DNA of 64,000 nt from UBA7236 sp031372705 (GTDB lineage: Bacteria > Bacteroidota > Bacteroidia > Chitinophagales > BACL12): contig JANMLV010000097.1 of assembly GCA_031372705.1 (NCBI GenBank), positions 9,875-73,874 of the forward strand, given 5' to 3'. Below, piece after piece: positions 8,322-16,474 of the stretch (position 1 is its first letter; each line of letters opens with the position of its first letter). Below the pieces are notes generated by a model. The model was not told where the DNA came from, ran no database searches, and saw nothing but the letters and a program-made list of their open reading frames with translations. The position numbers and the translations under genes are program-made.

Positions 8322-8338
8322 CAAAACTACGTATTTTG
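8322..8338. promoter_or_regulatory. Overlapping divergent promoter elements
   Basis: On the minus strand TAGTTTTG (8322-8329) is a TAnnTTTG match for the MBL gene. On the plus strand TATTTTG (8332-8338) is a one-base-short version just before the large barrel gene. The two lie within 17 bp, so polymerase binding on one side may exclude the other. Confidence 0.45.
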
Positions 8339-8346
8339 CATTGGTG

Positions 8347-11300
8347 ATGTCGCTTAATGGTATGAAAGATAAAGGATTTTTTTTGCTGTCGATTGTCGTT
8401 TTTTCGATACTGCTCCTACTGGGCCAATTTTCCTATGGACAAGGGACACAAGTTCAATTCGGTCAAAATCGTGTTCAGTACAAAGAATTTACATGGCAAT
8501 TTTATGAAGGCGACCATTTTTTAGTTTATTTCAGTCAAGGTGGACAAAATTTAGGCAAGTTTACGGCTCAAATTGCCGAATCTGATTTGGTGCAAATTGA
8601 AGATTTACTCGACTATAAATTAAGCTCAAAACCGGAAATAATTGTTTACAATAATATCTCCGATTATAACCAAAGTAATTTTGCAATTGGCAAAGAAGAG
8701 CAATATAACATTGGCGGACAAACAAAAATTATTGGGAATAAAATATTTATTTATTTCGATGGCAACCATCAGCATTTAAGAAAACAAATTCGGGAAGGAG
8801 TTGGAAAAGTTTTAATAAACTCAATGATTTACGGTGGCAACTTACAAGAAATTGTACAAAATGCGGTGCTGCTAAATTTACCTGAATGGTTTACAGAAGG
8901 CTTAGTTTCATACATTGGTGAAGAATGGAATACCGAATTAGATAATCAGTTGCGCGAAGGTGTTATGAGCGGCCGGTACGAAAAGTTTAATAAGCTAACC
9001 GGCGAGGATGCGCGTTTTGCCGGACATGCACTTTGGTATTATATTGCTGAAAGCTATGGCGAAGCTACCATTCCGAATTTGTTGTATCTAATACGAATTA
9101 ATCGCTCACTCGAAAATGGTTTCATTTTTGTTTTGGGCACCGGCGTAAATGGCACAATTGATGAATGGTACAAACACTTCCTAATCAAATACCAAAAAGA
9201 AGCAGTTGGAAAAATTAAACCTAGTACCGAAAATATCATACCGAGAAAAACAAAGAAAAACGCACAATATCATGAATTAGCTTTAAGTCCGGATGGAAAA
9301 AATATTGCCTACGCAATAGATGACCACGGAAAATTTAAAGTATTTATCCAAGAAATCGGCTCAAAAGAAACCGACAAAATAAAGAAAGGCGGATTAAAAA
9401 CCAGAACCTTAGCTACTGACCTAAGTAATCCTTTAGTGTGCTGGAGCCCTGACGGCAAAAAGTTAGCAATCGTTTATGAAAAGCGATATAAAAATTTTAT
9501 CACAACTTACGATACTGATAAAAAAGAAAAAGAAACTAAAGAACTTTCACGCTTTCAAAAAATTTTAGATGTAAGTTTTGCTAAAACAAATAGCAGACTC
9601 ATCATGAGTGTGATGAATAACGGTCAAAGCGATATTTACATGTATCATTTGTTGAACGACCGTGTTGAACAACTCACTAACGACTATTTCGATGACTTAA
9701 ATCCCGGATATGTGCAATTAAATAATGGTTACGAAGGAATTATTTTCGCATCAAATCGTGAAAAAGATTCATTGTACAACACCAGAACAGTAGATTCAAT
9801 TTTACCGGTTGGCAACATGGATCTTTATTTCTACGATTACATACACAAATCAAAAAAACTGGTTAAGGTTACGCATACCAAAAAAATCAGCGAAACAGCA
9901 CCTTTGCAATTCGACGAAAAACATTTTGCCTATTTAAGCGATCAAAACGGCATTATTAATAGGTTTGCAGGATATCTCGACAGTCTTTATGACCATACTG
10001 ATACGTTGGTGTATTATCCTGACTCTATAGTTACAAATCCCCTATATGATTATACTGATTTAACCACATGGCCCAAATTTGACTCCATGTTGCTTGCCGA
10101 TATCTATCGCGATACAGCTTATGTATTTCCGGTAACCAACTATGCAGGAAATATTATTGAGCATGATGTAAATTGGAAAACAGGAAAAATTTCCGAAGTA
10201 TTTCAACAAGGAAAAGATAAAGTGTTTTTTATTACCAACGCACCGGGTGATATGAGTGCAATAAAAAACAATACGCTTGATAATACCACCTTTAGAAATT
10301 TCATCAACTTAAAAAAGAAAGACGACGAATTAGTTACCACAATTAATAATACTGATTCAGTTACTCAAGTTAAAACACAAACCATTATTACCAGCACCGA
10401 TACTATTAAAAAGGAAATTGACGAAGGCATGTTTTTCCAAACAGATTTCCCGGAACCTGAACCGGAGCTGACAGAAGTAAACGAAGACCCTGTTGCACTT
10501 GGCCAATCAAGAAACCCTGAGCAGGAAAATATTAATACCGGAAAAAAATTCCGTTCATCGCGCATTGTTCCTTATCGACTTAAATTTAGTAGCGAGTTTG
10601 TAACCAGTCAACTCGACAATAGTTTGTTTATAAACAAATATGAAAGCTTTAATACAACCGGTGGCGTATATCAAACGCCAAACCTTGGTGCATTATTTAC
10701 AGTAAGTATTAGCGACTTATTTGAAGATTATCGTTACACAGGCGGAATAAGATTCCCGACATCATTCTCGGGCGGCGAATATTATTTGTCGTACGATGAT
10801 TTAAAACACCGATTAGACAAAAAGCTAACTTGGTATTACCAAAGTGAAAATGCGCAATATACATTCCAACCAACATGGTATCCATTAGTAGATGCAGGAA
10901 TTAAATCAAATATTGTTGAAGGAAGTTTAAAATATCCGATTGATGTTATAAGAAGTATAAGAGGAAGTCTTTCTTACCGTGGTGAAAAAGTTGTTTTTCT
11001 TGCTAATGATACTTTTAGTTTAAACTTACCGAACTATAAAGAAGATTGGCTTTCTATGAAGTTAGAATATGTGCATGATAATACTTATCAGGTAATGACT
11101 AACATATTAAATGGCATGCGCTACAAAGTGTGGTTTGAAATTCATAAGCAATTTGAAGTTAATGCAGACCAGGGATTAAAAGTGAGTATCAATGATGGTT
11201 ACATGGGCGTGTTTGGATTTGATTTCCGTCATTATCAAAAAATTCATCGTCAACTAACCTGGGCAAATCGCGTTGCCGGTGGTACTTCATTTGGGTCACA

Positions 11301-11805
11301 AAAATTAATTTATTATTTAGGTGGTGTCGATAGTTGGATTGCTCCGGTATTTAATCAAGATGTTGAAATTAATCAGGAAGCAGGATATGCATTCCAAACA
11401 TTAGCAACAAATTTGCGTGGCTACGATCAAAATGCCAGAAATGGTAATGGATATGCAGTTTTCAATTCTGAATTACGATTACCGATTTTTTCATATCTCT
11501 TTAATAAACCGTTGCGCTCCGAATTTTTACGCAATTTTCAAGTTGTTGGATTTTATGATATTGGAACCGCTTGGGAAGGCGCATCACCATTCGAGGAAGA
11601 CAATCCGTATACCGAATCTGAAATTTCGCAACAACCTATTACCGTAAATGTAAATTATTACCGCGACCCTGTAGTTATGGGAACAGGAGTTGGAATACGC
11701 ACTACGCTGTTTGGATATTTTATCAGAGTAGACAGAGCACAACCACTTGATGCAAGCGGATTGGGTGACCCACGCTGGTATTTTTCATTAAGTTTAGATT
11801 TCTAA
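8347..11805 (+). CDS. Large envelope protein: degenerate peptidase-MA-like domain, TolB/WD40-like propeller and C-terminal outer-membrane barrel
   Basis: An exported protein of about 1152 aa. A hydrophobic signal peptide ends near GQFSYGQG; ATG 8347 is preferred here and ATG 8362 is equally possible. Residues ~35-280 resemble the gluzincin peptidase-MA fold, with the conserved PEWFTEGL segment (~179-186), but the place of the HExxH zinc motif reads REGVG (~149-153), so it is probably not catalytic. Residues ~285-560 carry PD40/WD40 propeller repeats (ALSPDGKNIAYA, CWSPDGKKLAIV). The last ~350 residues are beta-rich and end in WYFSLSLDF with terminal Phe, as expected for a BAM-inserted barrel. 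Related fusions are common in Bacteroidota; the function is not established. Confidence 0.75.
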   Translation: MSLNGMKDKGFFLLSIVVFSILLLLGQFSYGQGTQVQFGQNRVQYKEFTWQFYEGDHFLVYFSQGGQNLGKFTAQIAESDLVQIEDLLDYKLSSKPEIIVYNNISDYNQSNFAIGKEEQYNIGGQTKIIGNKIFIYFDGNHQHLRKQIREGVGKVLINSMIYGGNLQEIVQNAVLLNLPEWFTEGLVSYIGEEWNTELDNQLREGVMSGRYEKFNKLTGEDARFAGHALWYYIAESYGEATIPNLLYLIRINRSLENGFIFVLGTGVNGTIDEWYKHFLIKYQKEAVGKIKPSTENIIPRKTKKNAQYHELALSPDGKNIAYAIDDHGKFKVFIQEIGSKETDKIKKGGLKTRTLATDLSNPLVCWSPDGKKLAIVYEKRYKNFITTYDTDKKEKETKELSRFQKILDVSFAKTNSRLIMSVMNNGQSDIYMYHLLNDRVEQLTNDYFDDLNPGYVQLNNGYEGIIFASNREKDSLYNTRTVDSILPVGNMDLYFYDYIHKSKKLVKVTHTKKISETAPLQFDEKHFAYLSDQNGIINRFAGYLDSLYDHTDTLVYYPDSIVTNPLYDYTDLTTWPKFDSMLLADIYRDTAYVFPVTNYAGNIIEHDVNWKTGKISEVFQQGKDKVFFITNAPGDMSAIKNNTLDNTTFRNFINLKKKDDELVTTINNTDSVTQVKTQTIITSTDTIKKEIDEGMFFQTDFPEPEPELTEVNEDPVALGQSRNPEQENINTGKKFRSSRIVPYRLKFSSEFVTSQLDNSLFINKYESFNTTGGVYQTPNLGALFTVSISDLFEDYRYTGGIRFPTSFSGGEYYLSYDDLKHRLDKKLTWYYQSENAQYTFQPTWYPLVDAGIKSNIVEGSLKYPIDVIRSIRGSLSYRGEKVVFLANDTFSLNLPNYKEDWLSMKLEYVHDNTYQVMTNILNGMRYKVWFEIHKQFEVNADQGLKVSINDGYMGVFGFDFRHYQKIHRQLTWANRVAGGTSFGSQKLIYYLGGVDSWIAPVFNQDVEINQEAGYAFQTLATNLRGYDQNARNGNGYAVFNSELRLPIFSYLFNKPLRSEFLRNFQVVGFYDIGTAWEGASPFEEDNPYTESEISQQPITVNVNYYRDPVVMGTGVGIRTTLFGYFIRVDRAQPLDASGLGDPRWYFSLSLDF

Positions 11806-11840
11806 ATTTTATTATTAATTCATATTAATTGCAGGTTGCG

Positions 11841-11848
11841 TAATTTTG
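11841..11848 (+). promoter_or_regulatory. Promoter -7 element (TAATTTTG) abutting a GTG start
   Basis: A perfect TAnnTTTG match that ends only 4 nt before the GTG start at 11853. Transcription would begin at or next to the start codon, so the mRNA is predicted to be leaderless. Confidence 0.6.
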
Positions 11849-11852
11849 CACT

Positions 11853-12755
11853 GTGAAGGCTTCGCTCAAAGCACATTTATTTATTCTTGGTGCAAACATT
11901 ATTTATGGCGTTAATTATGCCATTGGAAAAACTGCATTGCAATATTTCGACCCATTTGGAATCGTTTTGATGCGCGTAACAGGAGCTGTTATTATTTTTA
12001 CACTTCTGTATTATATCTCCGGTCGCGAAAAAATTGCACCCGGCGACCACAAGAAATTATTAATTGCATCGCTGTTCGGCGTGGTAATTAATCAACTCAT
12101 GTTTTTTAAAGGGCTAAGCTTAACTTCTGAAATACACTCCGCACTCATTATGATTGCTACGCCGTTAATTGTATTAATAATGGCATGGATAATTTTGAAA
12201 GATAAAATAACCTGGTTAAAATCAGGCGGAATTATTATTGGAGCAATTGGTGTTGCCATGCTCATTTCATCAGGTGCAGCAGATGCATCATCACCTTCAA
12301 GTATTATTGGTGATTTATGTATTACCATCAACGCAACATCATATGCCATATTCCTTATCATTGCTAAACCATTAATGGCTAAATACTCGCCCTATACCAT
12401 TGCCAGATGGATATTTACTTATGGAATTATATTTGTGTTACCATTTGGCATTCAATCGGTAATAGGTATTGAATGGCAGGGTATTCCTTCAATTGCGTTT
12501 TGGGCACTCGGTTTCGTAATTCTTGGCGCAACCGTGCTCGCTTATTTGTTTAATATTTTAGGCTTAAACTATGGCTCACCGGCTTTAGTAAGCATTTACA
12601 TCTATACACAACCCGTAATTGCTACTATCATCGCTATTGCTCTAGGAAGCGATACCATTACCTTTAGTAAAGTAATTTCTGCCATTCTAGTTTTTGCAGG
12701 AGTAGCATTGGTAAGTTTTACCGGAACTAAAAAACCTTTGAATACAACAGTATAA
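11853..12755 (+). CDS. EamA/DMT superfamily transporter
   Basis: A 300-aa inner-membrane protein with ten hydrophobic segments arranged as two EamA repeats (about 8-140 and 150-290); the first repeat has ANIIYGVNYAIGK near the N-terminus. The family exports or exchanges small metabolites such as amino acids, but the substrate cannot be told. The GTG start lies 4 nt after a TAATTTTG promoter element. A second EamA protein (45136-46047) is a distant paralogue rather than a duplicate. The downstream yicC gene has its own promoter overlapping this gene's stop region. Confidence 0.92.
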   Translation: MKASLKAHLFILGANIIYGVNYAIGKTALQYFDPFGIVLMRVTGAVIIFTLLYYISGREKIAPGDHKKLLIASLFGVVINQLMFFKGLSLTSEIHSALIMIATPLIVLIMAWIILKDKITWLKSGGIIIGAIGVAMLISSGAADASSPSSIIGDLCITINATSYAIFLIIAKPLMAKYSPYTIARWIFTYGIIFVLPFGIQSVIGIEWQGIPSIAFWALGFVILGATVLAYLFNILGLNYGSPALVSIYIYTQPVIATIIAIALGSDTITFSKVISAILVFAGVALVSFTGTKKPLNTTV

Positions 12756-12758
12756 TTG

Positions 12759-12766
12759 TATTTTTG
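12759..12766 (+). promoter_or_regulatory. Promoter -7 element (TATTTTTG) of yicC-gmk
   Basis: A TAnnTTTG match 16 nt before the ATG at 12783, so the expected 5' untranslated leader is only about 10 nt. Confidence 0.55.
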
Positions 12767-12782
12767 CGGTAAATTAGTTTGT

Positions 12783-13655
12783 ATGATTATTTCAATGACA
12801 GGTTATGGACGCAGTACTTTTACCCTTGCCGGTAAAAACATTGTGTTAGAAATGAAGACGTTAAACAGTAAATCCTTCGATTTAAATCTCCGAATTGCCC
12901 CTTTATTCAAAGAATATGAAATCGAAATCCGCAACCTCTTAAACAAGGCAATCATGCGCGGAAAAACGGACTGCACTTTAGGTTACGAATTAGCTGATGA
13001 TAAAGGTGGTGAAATAAACCCAACAGCAGTTAAAGAATATTATCGCCAGCTTAAAAGCATTGCAAACGATTTAAGTGTTGATGACAGCAGAATATTCGAT
13101 TTAGTTTTCAGGCTGCCGAATGTTACCACAACTTCAACTGAAAGCTTAAGTGAAGAACAATGGAATGAAGTAAGCCTTCAAATTGAACGCGCAGCAAATC
13201 AACTCAATAAATTCAGAGCCGATGAAGGTGCAAACTTGCAAAAAGATCTTGTTATTCGAGTTCAGTTAATGTTAGAAGCACTTAAAGAAGTTGAAGATCT
13301 TGACCCTTCAAGAATGGAACAACAACGCACTAAAATGTTTTCCGATTTACAAAATTATATGGGCGGTGAAGACATTGATAAAAACAGATTCGAACAAGAG
13401 CTGATTTTTTATCTTGAAAAAATGGATATCACCGAAGAAGTAACCAGACTGCGCTCTCATTGCAATTACTTTATGGAAACAATGAATGACAATACAAATG
13501 AAAAAGGCAAGAAGCTCGGATTTATTTGTCAGGAAATGAATCGTGAAATAAATACAATTGGCTCAAAATCATATCATGCCGAAATGCAACGCAAAGTAGT
13601 TGTTATGAAAGATGAATTAGAAAAAATGAAAGAACAACTTAATAATGTTTTATAA
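12783..13655 (+). CDS. YicC family endoribonuclease/RNA-stability protein
   Basis: A protein of 290 aa starting MIISMTGYGRS, the standard N-terminus of the YicC family, which fixes the start at 12783 rather than an upstream in-frame TTG at 12756. The C-terminal DUF1732 part ends with the conserved E-M-N-R-E-I-N-T-I-G-S-K segment. YicC of E. coli and its Bacillus homologue YloC are endoribonucleases. The stop codon overlaps the gmk start (TAATG), giving a translationally coupled pair; yicC-gmk adjacency is widely conserved. Confidence 0.93.
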   Translation: MIISMTGYGRSTFTLAGKNIVLEMKTLNSKSFDLNLRIAPLFKEYEIEIRNLLNKAIMRGKTDCTLGYELADDKGGEINPTAVKEYYRQLKSIANDLSVDDSRIFDLVFRLPNVTTTSTESLSEEQWNEVSLQIERAANQLNKFRADEGANLQKDLVIRVQLMLEALKEVEDLDPSRMEQQRTKMFSDLQNYMGGEDIDKNRFEQELIFYLEKMDITEEVTRLRSHCNYFMETMNDNTNEKGKKLGFICQEMNREINTIGSKSYHAEMQRKVVVMKDELEKMKEQLNNVL

Positions 13656-14221
13656 TGCAGGGTAAACTTGTAATTGTAACAGCTCCGTCAGGTGCAGGAA
13701 AAACTACAATAGTTAAACATTTATTGGCAGCAGAACCAAATTTAGTTTTCTCTGTTTCGGCTACCACACGTCCAATCCGCAATATGGAGGTTGATGGTAA
13801 AGATTATTATTTTTTAACCATGGAAACTTTTCAACAAAAAGTAGAAGCAGATGCTTTTGTTGAATGGGAAGAAGTTTATCCCGGTAAATGTTACGGTACA
13901 CTTAAAAGTGAAGTTGAGCGCATCTGGAATTCCGGAAAACATGTAATTTTTGATGTTGATGTTAAAGGCGCTTTAGCATTAAAAAACAAGTATCCTGAAC
14001 ACACAATTTCAATATTTATAAAACCACCTTCGCTCGAAATTCTTGTTGAACGATTAAAAAATCGCAATACGGAAACACCCGAAACACTTGCAATAAGAAC
14101 CGAGCGAATGAAATACGAACTCACCTTTGCTCGGTATTTCGACCATGTAATTGTTAATGATAATTTAGACACAGCTAAACGGGAAGCACAAACCTTGGTG
14201 CATAATTTTTTGTTGCCGTAA
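13655..14221 (+). CDS. gmk: Guanylate kinase
   Basis: A 188-aa cytoplasmic enzyme phosphorylating GMP to GDP with ATP. The P-loop is at 8-20 (TAPSGAGKTT), followed by the GMP-binding SATTRPIRNMEVDGKDY segment (~35-52) and the EWEEVYPGKCYGT region (~72-84). Length is typical. Its start overlaps the yicC stop by one base. Confidence 0.97.
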   Translation: MQGKLVIVTAPSGAGKTTIVKHLLAAEPNLVFSVSATTRPIRNMEVDGKDYYFLTMETFQQKVEADAFVEWEEVYPGKCYGTLKSEVERIWNSGKHVIFDVDVKGALALKNKYPEHTISIFIKPPSLEILVERLKNRNTETPETLAIRTERMKYELTFARYFDHVIVNDNLDTAKREAQTLVHNFLLP

Positions 14222-14267
14222 CAGGAAAGAACCGATTTTTCTTTACATTTACAGCACAACAGCAAGC

Positions 14268-14648
14268 ATGGTTACTTCAATCACACAAGGAGTTAAGGTT
14301 AGCGTTGAAACATTTTTTCAACCGGATTATTCGCGTAAAGGCGAATTTGTGTTCGCTTACAGAATAACAATTGAAAACAAAAGCGAGTTTACCGTTCAGC
14401 TAATGCGCAGACACTGGCGTATTTATGATGGCATTGGCGTTTGGCGCGATGTTGAAGGTGAAGGCGTTGTAGGAGAAACACCCATTATGGAACCCGGGCA
14501 TTTACATCAATACGTTTCAGGCTGCCATCTTATAGCTCCAATGGGCAAAATGAAAGGCACTTACCTCATGCTCAGAACCGGCGATGGCAACTATTTTGAT
14601 GTTATTATTCCTGAATTTCAAATGATTGCACCATTCTTGTTAAACTAA
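14268..14648 (+). CDS. apaG: ApaG family protein
   Basis: A 126-aa single-domain ApaG protein (fibronectin-III-like fold). The core F-A-Y-R-I-T-I-E-N, R-R-H-W-R-I-Y-D and G-E-T-P...G-H-L-H-Q-Y-V-S-G-C sequence is intact, and the length matches bacterial ApaG. In Enterobacteria apaG mutation affects Co2+ resistance and Mg2+ efflux; the biochemical activity is unclear. It is 46 bp after gmk and may be read from the same transcript; it converges on gldB with a 2-nt gap. Confidence 0.93.
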   Translation: MVTSITQGVKVSVETFFQPDYSRKGEFVFAYRITIENKSEFTVQLMRRHWRIYDGIGVWRDVEGEGVVGETPIMEPGHLHQYVSGCHLIAPMGKMKGTYLMLRTGDGNYFDVIIPEFQMIAPFLLN

Positions 14649-14650
14649 TT

Positions 14651-15709
14651 TCAGTCTTCAGGATTGTATCCCGACATTTTCAAAAATCTCAAGGCATCCA
14701 TTTCATAAAACAGTGTTAGGAGGTCCGTTTCAGGATTTTCTTTCATGTATGACCTAACAATTTGCCAACCGGCCCAGGCTGCAACCCTTCCCGGTGCTGC
14801 ATCCGGCATCCCTACCGAAGTAGGAGCTTCATCCAAATATCTGCGATGGTCGTCGGTACGCTTCGAAAATAATAACTCCTCTCCTGCTAAAAACTTCCAT
14901 ATTTCTGCTTCATTAGCATCACACCACTCAATTTGAGCATCGGAATATCCCATTTTTATTGAATCAGGCATATTGGGCAACACGCAATCCAAGTAATAAA
15001 GCATCTTGCCTTCCCTCAACATGGCATCCAACAAGCTAAGCTCCATCCCGGGAACCGGAATGCTACCGTCCATTAAACTGCGCATTACATTTAAAGCAAT
15101 AAATGGTCTGTCGAAGCGAAAAGTAAGATACAATGGCATGTTATTCTCGAAATTACCATAATAGGCAAAGTTTTGTCCCATATACATATCAAGCTCAATA
15201 CCCATTGTTTCATCATCAAAAAGCGTTTGATATACAAAAGGCCCGGTATAGGTATACAATTGCGGTAGTGCACTATCAGGGAAGTAATACTTAAAATACC
15301 GGTATGCAGTTGAAATTTCCGCTTCTACATCATCCATTTTGGCATACACTAACTTTATGGTATCATTTAATCTGCTCATCCATTCATTGCCTAATGTATT
15401 TGAAAATAACGAGTCATAAACATCATATTCGGCAGTAGTATCATCTACCGAAAGTCCCCAAAAATTGCGATAATAAGCCGCAAACACTTCGGGATGCGCC
15501 GCTTCAATTTTCGCGAAAACCGATTTGTAATTGGTCGCATTAGCCTCCGACATCATCGTTTCGAGTCGCAAAATAGAAACTTCCTGCTCCGGAATGTCTG
15601 AAATATCAGGGTGCGGATTGTCGTTTTTGTTCCCGCAACCGGCCACCACAAACCATGTAAACGAAATCATGCAAAGAATTACAAAAAATAACTTATGTTT
15701 GTGCACCAT
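14651..15709 (-). CDS. gldB: Gliding motility lipoprotein GldB homologue
   Basis: A 352-aa lipoprotein with a type II signal peptide; the lipobox is VVAGC with Cys25. The C-terminal D-A-L-R-F-L-K-M-S-G-Y-N-P ending and the internal aspartate/aromatic-rich region match GldB, a cell-envelope lipoprotein required for gliding in Flavobacterium johnsoniae. GldB-like proteins also occur in non-gliding Bacteroidota. It is divergent from an outer-membrane barrel gene with nadE beyond; gldB near nadE is also seen in flavobacteria. No gldC is present in the window. Confidence 0.82.
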   Translation of the reverse strand: MVHKHKLFFVILCMISFTWFVVAGCGNKNDNPHPDISDIPEQEVSILRLETMMSEANATNYKSVFAKIEAAHPEVFAAYYRNFWGLSVDDTTAEYDVYDSLFSNTLGNEWMSRLNDTIKLVYAKMDDVEAEISTAYRYFKYYFPDSALPQLYTYTGPFVYQTLFDDETMGIELDMYMGQNFAYYGNFENNMPLYLTFRFDRPFIALNVMRSLMDGSIPVPGMELSLLDAMLREGKMLYYLDCVLPNMPDSIKMGYSDAQIEWCDANEAEIWKFLAGEELLFSKRTDDHRRYLDEAPTSVGMPDAAPGRVAAWAGWQIVRSYMKENPETDLLTLFYEMDALRFLKMSGYNPED

Positions 15710-15745
15710 GTAAAATATTTAAATCAAATGTAAAACTAATAAGCT

Positions 15746-16414
15746 ATGAAGAAAATTATATTATCAAGCCTGTTTTTTTGCGCAATACTTACAACATTGC
15801 ACGCTCAGGAATTTAGATTTGGCCTTACCGCTTCTCCGGTTTTCGACTGGTCGAAGGTAGATGGCGGATTATATGAAGGCGAAGGTACTAAAGCCGGTTT
15901 TCAATATGGACTACTTTTAGACCAAACTATTGGCAGTGTTGAACGCTATGCTTTTTCAACCGGTGTCATTATTAATTATGCTAACGTTGGTGTTTCTTTT
16001 ACTGATACAGCTACAGATATTAAAGCAACTTGGACTGCCAGAACTCAATACATAGAAATACCGTTAACTGTGCGTCTCAGAACCAATGAAATTAATTATT
16101 TCAGCTATTATGGACAATTTGGATTAACACCGGGTTTTTGCATCAAATCACGTGGCGACTTAGTAATTAATGATGTCTCTATAGCCGATGATGTAAATCT
16201 AAGAGAAACCGATAATTTGACAGGTTCTCAATATCAACTTTTCAATATTAGCCTTACACTTGGCGTTGGAACAGAATACTCTATTGCAGAAAATACTAAT
16301 CTCATTGCAGGAATCTTTTTCCAAAACGGATTTGCCAATTTCATTGATGACGATGTTGATGATAATAACGCGTACCTTAAACAACTTGGTATAAGACTTG
16401 GAGTGTTGTTCTGA
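15746..16414 (+). CDS. Outer-membrane beta-barrel protein (PorT-like family)
   Basis: A 222-aa exported protein with a cleavable signal peptide (MKKIILSSLFFCAILTTLHA, then QEF). Alternating hydrophobic/polar strands through to a C-terminal GIRLGVLF with terminal Phe indicate a small (about 8-strand) outer-membrane barrel of the PorT / OMP_b-brl_2 group. Some PorT proteins serve type IX secretion, but this family is large and assignment as PorT itself is not supported. Terminated by the hairpin at 16445-16474 that runs up to nadE. Confidence 0.8.
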   Translation: MKKIILSSLFFCAILTTLHAQEFRFGLTASPVFDWSKVDGGLYEGEGTKAGFQYGLLLDQTIGSVERYAFSTGVIINYANVGVSFTDTATDIKATWTARTQYIEIPLTVRLRTNEINYFSYYGQFGLTPGFCIKSRGDLVINDVSIADDVNLRETDNLTGSQYQLFNISLTLGVGTEYSIAENTNLIAGIFFQNGFANFIDDDVDDNNAYLKQLGIRLGVLF

Positions 16415-16437
16415 GACCGGATAACAAAATAAAAAAT

Positions 16438-16445
16438 TAACTTTG
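16438..16445 (+). promoter_or_regulatory. nadE promoter -7 element (TAACTTTG) overlapping the upstream terminator
   Basis: A perfect TAnnTTTG match whose last base is the first base of the terminator stem at 16445. Predicted transcription start is about 16450-16452, inside or at the end of the 5' stem arm, so nadE transcripts should not contain the complete hairpin. Confidence 0.5.
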
Positions 16446-16474
16446 TCACGCTCAATAGGCGTGACATTTTTTTT
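16445..16474 (+). terminator. Intrinsic terminator ending one base before the nadE ATG
   Basis: Stem GTCACGC (16445-16451), 7-nt loop, GCGTGAC (16459-16465), then A and eight T (16467-16474). It should terminate read-through from the outer-membrane barrel gene, which stops 30 nt upstream. The T tract abuts the nadE start codon at 16475. Confidence 0.8.

Noticed and set aside
12756..12782. Upstream TTG start for yicC
   Set aside because: The region holds the TATTTTTG promoter element, and the family N-terminus MIISMTGYG starts at 12783.
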